DNA of 64,000 nucleotides from Trogon surrucura. Taxonomy: Eukaryota; Chordata; Aves; Trogoniformes; Trogonidae. This document shows positions 42,498 to 52,800 of the stretch, one piece after another. The stretch lies in the NCBI GenBank assembly GCA_020746105.1, contig CM036642.1, positions 4,433,501 through 4,497,500 on the forward strand, written 5' to 3'. The notes beneath the pieces are model-generated. The model had not been told where the DNA came from and made no database searches. It was given only the letters and a program-made list of their open reading frames with translations. Each line of letters opens with the position of its first letter. The stretch's first letter is position 1. The position numbers were made by a program, and so were the translations under genes.

Positions 42498-43989
42498 TTC
42501 CCTGGAGAGACATGACCTGGCAAACAAAAGCTGACAGTGAAGGGCTCAAGCAGAGGCGTGGAACCTGGAGAGGGCGCTGGAGCAGGCATGGGAAGAAAAT
42601 CTAGTCATTCATGAAGGTGAGGGCATAGATGGGAGGGGCAGTGGGACAGATGCAGGCACCTCACACCTTGGTGCTGCTCTGGGAGGCCAGACAAGCTTAC
42701 TCCACCTCTCTCTTTGGCCTTGACTGCTCGGCCCAAACCACCTTGCCGTTGGCTAGCCCTGCTCCCTCCCATGCCGTCAGCATGCGAAGGCTCTGGACAC
42801 AAACCCATTGCATCCCAGATGCCTGTACTCAGTGCAGGCAGACGAGACCACAGAGGCTGAAACTTGCCTGCCTGCAAAAGCCATTGTCTCACCATTTCCG
42901 TTAGTGCTCAAGAAAGAGCTGATTTTAGCCGAGGTAAAACCTCAGCCAGAGGTTTGCGGTCTTTGCCACATGCAAAACTCCGTGCTCATTTTCACTCTCC
43001 CACGCTCAACAGAGAGGTAGAACTTTCCCTGCAGGGCTGCCTCCTGCCCTCCCCCAGTATTGTCACAGCCCTGCCAGGCAGGGAGAGTGTGCTCCGGATG
43101 TGTCACCCTGCAAGGGAAACCCTCAGGTCAGGCCTTGCTGGAGCCCCTGCTGGGATCCCGGCACAGGGACTGCCTGCTTCTCCCTCCTATTGTCACCATG
43201 TTTGTTCCCTTCTCCTTGAAGTGATCTGGCAATACCAGGAGCTGCAGAAACAGACAGCAGCCCACAGCCGGTGCTTGGAGGTGAAGGTGAAGATCCTACA
43301 GGAGCAGCTTGGCATGGCCACCCAGCGTGCGGGTTCCTTGCCAGTGGGTGGGAATGGGGTTCACTCCAGGGCAGCAAAGTGCCCTTGAGGGAGGCGTGAG
43401 GGGAGATGGGAGTCAGCACAGCAGCAGCTGAATGCAGAGCCTGACACTGTCCCCAGTGCATCCCCAACCTTGGGAGACACAAAGGAGATACTGTCATCCA
43501 ACCGCTGTCCCAGAGCCCGCTACCACCTTGGGGATGAGAGGGACCAGGCAGGGGCTGTGCCACACACTGCTCCCACCCTCCCTTCCACTGGTGACACAGT
43601 GCCAGGCTCATGTGCCCACATGCTGAGTGTCCCCTGCCTCTGTTCTCACACCACACAGCCACCAGGCTCCAGGAGAGCCAGCAGACCCAGGAGACTGCCA
43701 CCCAGCCACCAGCAGAGAGGGACAGGAGCATTGCCCAACTGCAGCGCAGGCTCTATACCGTGGGAGTATGAGAAGGTCCTGCACATGAGTGGGGATGTGG
43801 CTGTGGGTGGCTCCCCCTCTCACTGGGGTCCCCCTTCCTCACGACCCTCCTTCCCACCAGTGTAGCCTGGACCTTGTGCTGGCCCAGCTGGCAGAGGCCA
43901 GCCAGTACTGGGAAGAAGTAAGAACGACCTTTGCTGTGGAGCACAAGGAGCGCCTACAGGAGTTCAGCCTCAACCCTCTGGATATATAG
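42498..43989 (+). pseudogene. CCDC153: CCDC153/DRC12, apparently decayed (four recognisable exons)
   Basis: CCDC153 (DRC12) is a coiled-coil subunit of the nexin-dynein regulatory complex in motile cilia. Exons in consistent phase: A 42498-42616 (AEAWNLERALEQAWEENLV), B 43222-43326 (IWQYQELQKQT, LEVKVKILQEQLG), C 43659-43789 (RLQESQQTQET, ERDRSIAQLQRRL, then WEYEKVLHM one frame over) and D from 43861 or 43866 to 43989 (SLDLVLAQLAEASQYWEEV, ending LNPLDI and TAG). The order matches the C-terminal two thirds of mammalian CCDC153, and it sits between CBL and PDZD3 as in human. Lesions: TGA at 42532 and 42538 in exon A, a frameshift near 43757-43761 (unshifted frame stops at 43769), and ATGAG followed by TGGGG where a GT donor is expected. 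The alternatives are assembly errors or different exon ends. Upstream exons were not found. Confidence 0.6.
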
Positions 43990-44594
43990 CGCCCTGCAAC
44001 TCTTTCGACAGGACAGGCTCTCGGCCCCTACCTCCCTATCAGCATTCTTGGATAGCTTGCAACACCCAGTGCCCAAGACCTCAGCTGCCCTGGACTAGGC
44101 AGGAGAAGACGGGTCATGTCTGGCCCTGGGATGCACTCACCGAATCACAGTCCTGTCCATAACATTACCCCCATGAGCAACAGTGTGGATTTGTCCTTTA
44201 ATCACGCACCCCAAACGGGTGACGCAGGAACAGTGCTGTGATGGTTCACAGGGAGGAGAAAAGGAGGAGCACAAAAGAGTTGTCCATGCAGGGGCAGACC
44301 TGAGCCAAGAGCAGACTGAGAGGTGGGGTGTTCCTCCAGCACCCTGTGAGCCTCCGCTGCTCCCTTTCCCCTTCACAAAGTGTCCTGAAGGCCAGCCCTG
44401 GGCTGAGTCAAGCCTCAGGCTCCCCAGTTCCTCGGTTCATGGCATGGAAGGCAGTGCCTAGGTTCTCCCGGGAGCTTCCAGAGCCTGGAGCTGGGCAAGG
44501 TCTTCAGTGCAATATCTCTAGATTCCCTTGGAGTCAGCTGAGCACGCAAAGACATAGGTCTGTCTTCAGGTTACAAGAAGCCACTGCCACGGTT

Positions 44595-44600
44595 AATAAA
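44595..44600 (+). terminator. Candidate poly(A) signal for CCDC153
   Basis: AATAAA about 600 bp after the CCDC153 stop, followed by GCTTGGAGCC. It is the first canonical signal downstream on this strand. Whether it is still used is unknown given the state of the gene. Confidence 0.4.
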
Positions 44601-44834
44601 AGCTTGGAGCCAGCCTCGGTCAGTGGAGATTTGTCTCTGGGAGGTGTGATGCGCGAGCCCTATCGTGGGCATGGAGACACAGCAGCGGTGCGTGCAATCG
44701 CCATGCTGAGCAGCGCTGTGGGAGCCAGGAGCTGGCTCTGAGGAGCCGGGCAGAGGGCACCGATGGGCTGGACGTGGCCTGGGACAAGGTGCTGTGTGGG
44801 GCAGCCTAGCCAGAGGCAGGGTGCTCCTGGACTG

Positions 44835-47800
44835 CTAGAATGCCTGGTGCAGCCTTCTCTGCTCCTCCCGGCGTGGACTCTGCAGGGACACAGCAATGAG
44901 ACTGTGGGCAGCACGCATCCACTCGCACCACTGTGCTCCACCTTGCCCCAGGAGCAGGTTGGAGGGGTCTTTCTGCATGGCCCCTATGGCCAGGGGACCA
45001 CGCAGCCCCTTCTTGCCAGCATCACAGGTGCCAGGGAAATATCAGGGCAGGCAGGGCAAGAGTGTGCTGGGACTCAGAGCAGTGCTGGGCTGTGAGCAGC
45101 ACTGCCGTGAGGTCCTGGCAAGAGGGGTTACCTGTGTGAACCCTATACTGTTGGCAGCAGCCACCAGCCGGGAGCCAAGCCCCTTTGGTCCCACCTCAAT
45201 GTGACAGAGTCCGGGGGAGCCACTGGGAGAGGGCAGGGAAGACGTGCAGCAGCCTGAGGCTGGGTCGCTGTCCTCAAGGAACAGCAGAGGGGACAGCCCG
45301 ATCTGGAAGAGCAGAATAGGGATAGCCATACAGCTGCTGGAGCTGCATGGCAAGCCAGGTTCCCCAGGGAGGACTTCACTGTGCAGGCCTGGGGGCAAGA
45401 CACCCGTCCCATCATCCAGCCTTGCAGCACTCCAGAGCTCCCCAGCCAGGGTGGGACCACACTAAGTCCCCAAAACCTACCGACTGGTAGAACTCATCGC
45501 CTGCGGGGTCAATGACCAGCAGCGTCACCTGGTCATCATGGGCACGGATCCTGAGCACAGTCTGCTGGTGGTCCAGCCCCTCGATGCTCTCACCATTCAC
45601 AGCAAGGAGACGGTCCCCTTCCTTCATCCCTGCCTGCTCGGCTGGCAGCCCCGCATCCACATCCCACAGGAACTGGCCTGCCGTGGTGGGACAGAGGGAG
45701 GGTGTGGAGATGTTCACAGAGGCATTCAGCCAGAGGGGAACTGGCACTGCTGCCCTCCAGTTTTGCAGGTGGGGAGAGGGTCCTGCTGCAGGAACAGGGC
45801 TTGCAGCTATTCCCTACCCTCAGGCAAGCCTTGCTGAAGTACGGACTGCCCCACTAAGCCTCCTCACCTGTGGCCCCTGAGCTGCAGTCATCCTCCTTGA
45901 GTAGAAACCCATAGCCAGCTGGACCCTTCACCATGTGCAGCTCCCGGACCTTGAAAGGGAGCCAGGAGGTGTCCGCAAAGGCAGCAGTGACCCGCAGACC
46001 CCTCAGACGGTAAAACTCCTCCACCGCGCTGGACGCCACCAGCAGCGTCACCTTGGTGCCGCTCTGCTTAAGCTGAATGAGAAACACAGGGCATTCAGTG
46101 ACATTGCCAGCCCTGGTCCCCCACCTGTGCTGGGATCATGCACCTTTCTGGTAAGCTGTGTCTGCGAGTAGCTCCTCACGCTGCTCCCATTCAGCTCCAG
46201 GAGCCAGGAGCCTGGTGGCACCCCTGCCCTCTCCGCTGGCCCATCCTGCTGCACTGACAGCTGGAAGGTGCCCTTCATGCCTGAGAGGAGGAGAAAAGGC
46301 AGTCTGGGGAGAGCAGGGTGCTGTGTTGGGCAGGCTCATGATGCCAGCATCCTGCTGTGTGCTTTACCTTCTGGACCCGACACACTGAAGCCAAAACCAC
46401 TTTTGTCCCGTGTGACGTGGCAGAGGCGTGGGCGGATGTCAGCTGGCAGCATCTGGGAGAGGTCGGTGCCCAGGGCTTTGGCTGCTTCATAGGTGTTGCC
46501 ATCCAGCACTGCCAGCAGGACCTCATTCCCACTGGCCTTGATCTTCTGCACCACCTGGAAGGACCCAGCCTGAGGTATCAGGGCCCTGGGGGCAGTGAGG
46601 TCCTGGGGAGAATGAAGGTTTTCTCACAGCCCCGGGGTGCTCCCAGCTTACCCTGCAGTGGTCCATGTGGTCCACGAAATGACCATTGACTTGGAGGAGC
46701 CGGTCCCCATCCTGCAGCCCCCTGCGCTGTGCCAGCCCCCCCGGCTCAACCTGCCGGATGACATGGCCCTGGCAGCCCAGCTCCTCGTGGAGGCAGAAGC
46801 CGAAGGTTTCCCCGCTGCCTTTGCTCAGGAGATAGAAGCGGGGCTCCCCCACACCCTCGCCATCTGTGTGAGGGCACAGCCTGTGAGCGCCACCCTGTAG
46901 GGATCCTAACACGAGTTCTCTACCCCATCCTAGGCTGGGGTCTCCCCATGCCTGTTGCCTTACATGTTCACCTCCCCAAAATGCCCTGGCATGGGAGAGC
47001 CCAGGACCCCAGCAATGCTGTGCTGACACAGGGATGACCTGGGGAGATAAGGGTATTTACCCATGTCCTCTGTCAGTGACAAGGCAGGGTTGTCGATTCC
47101 ATCTTTTGGGTTAAATTCAAATTTTCTGAAATGATAAAGAGCAGGAGAGGCCACATAATTGTGGCAGCTTAGTCTTCCCCAGATCCTCCTCAGCCCTGCC
47201 ATGGGGAGCCACATTCCTCTCAGAAAGGAGGGAAAGCCAGGAAGGATTCTCCCTCTTGGACTATTCCTTACATCTCTCCTGAGTTAACAACTCAGGAAAG
47301 AGCTTCCTGAGGCAGGCAGCTAGGATTGGCAGCCACAACCCACACCACCTCAGCTGAGGTTGTGCCCCAGCAGAGCTCAGTTGTAGGGCCACAAACCCCA
47401 GGGAGCCCCTGACCAGGGGGAGCTCAGCACTTACATGATGGACGACTTGTCACCCTCGAGTCCTGCGGAGGGAGAGGAGAGGTCAGTGCAGGAGGTGATG
47501 GGCTGGGAGCCAACCCCTTGCTCTCAAGCACTCAGGTCTTCTCCATTCGCAGGCTGAGCACGCCAGACCAGGTGGGTTTGCTGGGTTCTTACAGGCCCCC
47601 CGCCCAAGCCCCCAGCCCCTCTGCCACCCGGCTACAGCCTGTGCCTGTTGGCCATTGCCCCCCGCAGTGTCCTCTTGCATTAAAAAATAGCAGGACACCT
47701 TCTGCTTGGGCCCAGTTACCCAGCCCAGCAGGGTCCTGCAGCACTGGGGGCAAAAGAGGACCAGGCAGTGGTATGCATACGGAGGTTACTCCTGGGGATT

Positions 47801-48131
47801 TACAGAGCTTTTTTAGTGAAGAATGAGAAGGGTCACCAGAGTCCCCAAGAACTGTCTGGAGCCAGGAGATGGAGACAGAGGCCTTGCCCTGTGCATCTCC
47901 CCATAAAACCCCTCCCCACATCTTCCAGTACAAGAGAGGAGATTCCTGCCAAATGCTCCCTCAATGCCTGTCTGCATTTTCCTGGATGCCTCTAGCTCCT
48001 TTCCACGGCCTGCCTGGGCTCTGACATTGCCTTGCTCCATGCAGAAGCAGGGCCTGGAGACAGGCGTGTGGGGAAGGGTCTCTGCAGGATGAAACCCCAC
48101 TGTCCCGGCACATACCTTTTGTTTGCTTCAT
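44835..48131 (-). CDS. PDZD3: PDZD3 (NHERF4) PDZ scaffold, with degenerate fourth PDZ
   Basis: PDZD3/NHERF4 is an apical epithelial scaffold that binds transporters and guanylate cyclase C. Exons, 5' to 3': 48131-48116 (ATG, MKQTK), 47462-47435, 47125-47061 (FEFNPKDGIDNPALSL), 46863-46652, 46554-46368, 46280-46144, 46072-45868, 45677-45481, 45302-45132 and a tentative terminal exon 44879-44835. All junctions are in phase. PDZ1 has ETFGFCL and GDRLLQVNG, PDZ2 SGFGFSV and GSWLLELNG, PDZ3 AGYGFLL and GDRLLAVNG. PDZ4 begins GLCHIEVGPKGLGSRL, with GLGS where a GFGF-type ligand loop is expected, and its second half is not found in frame. The first nine exons give 406 codons, shorter than mammalian PDZD3. 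Identity rests on domain content and on position between CCDC153 and NLRX1. The 3' end is uncertain; reading past the donor at 45131 reaches a stop at 45042. Confidence 0.85.
47463..48115 (-). other. PDZD3: PDZD3 intron 1
   Basis: 653-bp intron between the MKQTK first coding exon (donor GTATGT) and the 28-bp second exon (acceptor CTCCGCAG). A + strand open frame at 47518-47826 looks compositional. Nothing else is recognised. Confidence 0.5.
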
Positions 48132-48581
48132 GGCTGCAGGGAATGTGAGAGGGTGCAAGGTACAGGGTGAAGTGGCAGGGAGGCCACTGCCCCGCCTCTT
48201 CCAAGACGCCCCAGGTTTAATGGTTAAACAGTCCCAACGTCTCCCCTGCCCTCCCGGCCCCAGGGCACTGCCAGCCCTCACCCAGCTGAGCAGGGACCAG
48301 CACCCTGGGACACACAGTTTGGGAACGGATCCTGGTGTCCCAGCTTCCAGCTGCCCCCAAGGGCAACCCATGGTGGGCAAGACCAACTGGTTCGGCATGG
48401 GCTGGGGCAGAAGTAGGATGTCCCATCCCAGCCCTGTGCTATGGGCAAGGGTCAGAGCTCTCCACTCCAACTGCTGAAGGGATGTCTGCACCAGTACCCC
48501 CCTATTTCTCTGCCAGGCATGGCCTGGAGAGGTGATCAAGTCTTGGCATTAGTGTGCTTCAATTGAAACAAAGCAGTGCAC

Positions 48582-48587
48582 TTTAAT
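48582..48587 (-). terminator. NLRX1: NLRX1 poly(A) signal ATTAAA
   Basis: ATTAAA on the minus strand, the commonest variant signal, 343 bp after the NLRX1 stop and followed by a TGCTTTGTTTC stretch. It would give a short 3'UTR of about 0.36 kb and leave only about 440 bp before the PDZD3 start codon. Confidence 0.5.
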
Positions 48588-48929
48588 GCTACGAAAGGTT
48601 TCACAAGCAAACCTGAGTCCTGTCCCTCTGTCACTGCTGAGGCTCATGGCCAGACCAGCAGTGGCTGGGGTGCAGGGACTGGTTCTCTACAAGCTCAGAA
48701 GAACAAGTCCCATTTAACCCTGGCCTGGTCTCTGTACAGTTCTCCCATACTTCAGATGCAGATGAGGGCTGAGCCCCACATACCCACCACCTTTGACAGA
48801 CTTGGTAGCACCCCACCACTAGGCATCTCCATGGGGATAGGGCTGCAGAGGATGTGCTGCTGGGGCACACTCCAGTGGCTCCTCCCCAGCAGCACTGTTC
48901 CGTCCCTGGCCGGGTGGACAGACAGCAGG

Positions 48930-49853
48930 TTAGAGGGTCCCGTGCTGCAGTTTCCCCAGCATCTTCTTGACCTCACTCTCAACTCGTAGGAACTTGGCTT
49001 TCCTCCAGGGGCTGGCAGTCTGTCTCCGGCTGCTTTCCAGGTCCTGCAGGATGAGGACAAGGTGCTGCCGAACCCGCTCACGGTCCCAAAAAGGTAGGTT
49101 CCCCTGCACGATGTTCAGGATGTGTGACCAGTAGTCAGAGACATCTGTGCCTGCTGTAAGGAAGACGAGTGCTCTGACACCATCCCGGTCCATGCGCAGG
49201 CTGTGAAGTGCCCGTTTGCCATCCTCACTTATGTCGTTGAAGTACAGGCTGCAGGTTGAGAGAAAAAGAGCAGGAGACACTGTAAGAGCCGGGGAACAGG
49301 ATGCAGAGGCAGAAAGGGGCTCCCCACTCGCTGACACAGCGAGGAACAGGCAATGTCAGAGGCACTGCCTGCAAGAGGGAAGAGATGGGGCAGAGTGAAC
49401 TCACTGCACTTTGTCCAGCGTCTCGTGCTTTTTGGCCACCTCCACCACATGCAGGGCGGCTGCGTCCGTCAGGGAATTGTAGCCCAAGTTCAGCTCCTGG
49501 AGGTGCTGGTTCTCGGCCAGGTGCTCAGCAATGACCTTGGCACCCCGGTCCCCCAGTGCGGTATGCAGCAGGGACAAATGGGTCAGCGAGCGGTTGCCCG
49601 CCAGCGCCTCGGCCAGGTACTGTGCCCCCTGCTCACCCACAGGGTTATTTGTCAGCCTGTGGACACAGGAGCTCATGGCAATGCCAAGGCTGGGCAGGGG
49701 ACCCAGTGCCAGAGCACACGGTGGGCAGCAGGGCCAGTTTCATGCAAGGACAGGGGCAGTACTCACCGCAGGTTGCTCACCACACACTTGTCATGCAAAA
49801 GCAGGTCACGGATTTCCTTGCAGGCGTCAGCGCCCAGGCTGTTGAGCTGCAGA
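48930..49853 (-). CDS. NLRX1: NLRX1 exons 6-8: leucine-rich repeats and C-terminal helices
   Basis: Exons 49853-49767, 49656-49405 and 49248-48930. LRR cores are [57 protein letters not shown] and [19 protein letters not shown]. The last exon carries [17 protein letters not shown] and then the three-helix cap ([19 protein letters not shown]). In human this LRR/cap module binds RNA and assembles oligomers. The protein ends GKLQHGTL and TAA. Confidence 0.92.
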
Positions 49854-52800
49854 CTGATGCAGAACGAGTCATGGGGGTGGCAGGACCAAAACGGCTGTTA
49901 CCTGTGGGCCTGGCAACCCTGCTCTTTCCTTTTTCCCTGGCCTTCCTCATCACCATCCTACCTGGGCTCCCCAGACAAGGCCACTCAAGACTTCCTCACC
50001 AAAACGGACCACACAGACACCGCATCACAGCATGGGAAGTGCCTCCCAGCAGAGCCAGTGCCAGCAGCAGCAAAGGGAGGGGAAAGGGGGTGCAGGGTCC
50101 GCAAAGGGTGGGTGAAGCTCTGCGGAGGAATCAGGACCCCACCACGCCCTTCGGAGCACCTAGAGGAAGAAAGTGGTGCACAGCCCAGCTGCACAGCCTA
50201 GTTCATCTCTGCAGAGCACTGCTCGCCCTCCCCTGGGCGACAGGAAGACTGCAATTACACGAACGGAGCGGAACCCAACCCTGTGCGCTGCGCGGGCTCC
50301 CGCCCCGAGTTAGCAGCTGCAGAACTCGCTACTGCAGAACTCCTGCCCAGAGTTAGTAGCTGCAGAATTCGCTACAGAGGGGTTGCTGAGTGGCTCCGAG
50401 GGACCAAGCAATAGGAGAGTAGGTGGCAGCCCAGCCTGTGGTGCCAGATGCAGAGAGCGTCCTACGAGAGGGTGTGTCGGGACTGCAAATCCCAGCATGC
50501 AGAGCCCTAAGCAAGGCTGGTCAAGGAGTGTTGCATGTTGGAAGCTGTAGTCCCCTAGGTCTGCACTGAGGATAAACAAGTGCATCCATGCCCTTACCTA
50601 ACTTTGCCATGCCCATGCTCCTAGTGTATCGCCGTGATGGGCAACAGCGAGGGAGAGCCCGATTTCTGAGAACCACCCAAGGGCAGAAGAAGGTGATACT
50701 CACTAGAGAGTTTTGCATCGCAGCAGGACAGGGAAGAGGATCCTCAAGCTGCTCGTGTCAAGGTTGCAGGAGGTCAGATTCAGCTCCTCCACTTCGTGGC
50801 ATGTAGCGGCCATGACAGATGCCAGGACAGAGCACTTGAGATGGGTCATCTTGACAGATGACAGGTTGACAGTTCGGAGGGAGCGAATGGCCTCAGCTGT
50901 GAAGCGCTCGTTTTGGAACTCATGCAGGAAGAAGAGGTAGTCCATGAGCTCAGAAGGGGGCAAACCCATGCGGCTCTTCCTGATGACTGTCTTCTTCATA
51001 GCCTTGGCGATCTCAAAGGCTGCCAGGTTCTTGATGGAGCAGCCCAGCTGCTCAAGGATGGCACGGTTACGGCGAGACAGTATCCCACCCATAAAGATGG
51101 GGAAGAGCTCAAAGACCTCGTCGTCAGGGGCCTCATCAGGGTGGCGCATGGGGCCTTCCACACCCAGGATGCTGGAATTGATTTGGTCCAAGACATCATC
51201 ATTGTAGTAGTCCTCCTCTTTGAACAGCTCCTCTGCCATGGTGTGGGCAACAGCATCCCGGTGCTTACCACTCAGCCGAGAGAAGTAGCGAGGGAAGATT
51301 TTGAGCAGGTTGAAAAGCACTGGCAGGAAGCGCAAAGGCAGCACCTTGGAGATGATATTCAGAACAACAGCGACATCTTCACTAACCTTCCCAATGACCT
51401 CTGACAGCTCCTTCCCCACTCTTTGTGCCAGGGTCTTCTTCTCACCCAGCACCACATACAGGGCTGCAAGGTATTCCTGCATAGCAGGGATGGTGAAGAC
51501 AAAGGTGTGCTCTTTGCCTGGCTGCACACATGGAGTGAGAAAAAAGCGGAAGACGTCACTGCGGAAAACCTCCAGGAGGTTGAGCTCACTTTCAGTCTTC
51601 ATCTCTACCTCAAAGCACTGCCGCAAGTCATCCTCCGAGAAGCACGTCTTGCGGGACATCACCCCTTCGTAGGCCAGCTTGCCCACCGTCTTGGACACGT
51701 ACTTCATCATGGAGATGTTGGTGGGGTCAGTGCTGTCCAGTACCTCCCCGCTGAAGTTGAGCCTCAGGAAGCTGGTGTAGATGCCAGTCAGGGTCTGGCT
51801 GGGAGGCACCGTCCTGGTGAAGTAGAGGAAGTGCAGTGTGGTGCACACCAGCCAGCAGTAAGAGGGCAAGAAGCAGGCAGCGGCTATCTGGTTGTGGCGC
51901 TCCAAGTTTCTTGACAACATCTCCACCAAGTTTTCCTGCTCACCTGAGCTCCTACCTGCACTGCCCTCTCCACTGCAGCCAGGCTGGCTGAGACGCATCT
52001 GGAAGTACAGCTTCTGTAGGTTGGTGTCAGAGAAGCCACAGATCTCAGCATAGCGGCCCACGTACTTGCCAGGGATCCGGCGCACCGCTGACGGGCGCGT
52101 GGTGACAATGATGCTGGCCTGGAAGCAGAGGGCTCTGTGAGTTTTGAGGTATTCCCTCTGCGGCTTTGATCTGAGCTCAGCAGGGTCCCAAGTGCGTAAC
52201 CCACATATAGGTGAACAAGGATCACACCAACCAGGGGATGGGATTCAGGAGCTGCTGCCCAAAGGGTGTTGGTTCAAATCTGGCCCAAGTAGAGGGGACA
52301 GAGGACCTTTCCCCATGCCTCGCTAGACATATATTGAGTCTGGAAGACCACAGCCCAGCAGACTGCCTTCTTTGCCTTGTCAGACCTCCCCAAAGATCCC
52401 ACAGAAGAAAACTAGTAGCAGTGTTCAGAGGCCACCTTGGTGAGTCCCTCCAGAAACAGAGGCTTCCTGTTCACTTACAGCCAAGCTGGACTACAGGCAA
52501 TCAGCACAGTGGCCATGACTAAAATGCCCCGGGGCTCATCCCCAGCTTTTCTCCAACATGAGGGAGCTGGAGGGAAACACTGACCTCTGGCAGAAGGTAT
52601 TTTCGCAGCAGGTTGACCACGATGGCAGAGGGCGGCACAGGTTCATTAGGGTCACAGCACAGCTCTGTGCCAGCTAGCCGAAAGTCCAAGTTGAGGCGCT
52701 CCAGGCCATTGAGGATGAAAAGCACCTTCAGGTTGGAAACACCCAGCATTGGCACCACATCCCGAAGGTGCTGGTACTTCTTGGTTATGAGGCGCCGCAG

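Noticed and set aside
45042..45131. Read-through of the PDZD3 donor at 45131 as the normal C-terminus
   Set aside because: Possible, but the GTAACC donor follows a phase-0 exon in good context and the read-through peptide has no PDZ character. It is kept only as an alternative.
49353..50356. + strand frames of 282 and 266 codons over NLRX1 LRR exons
   Set aside because: They are shadows of the minus-strand LRR exons and an intron. The minus-strand reading has family motifs and correct splice sites.
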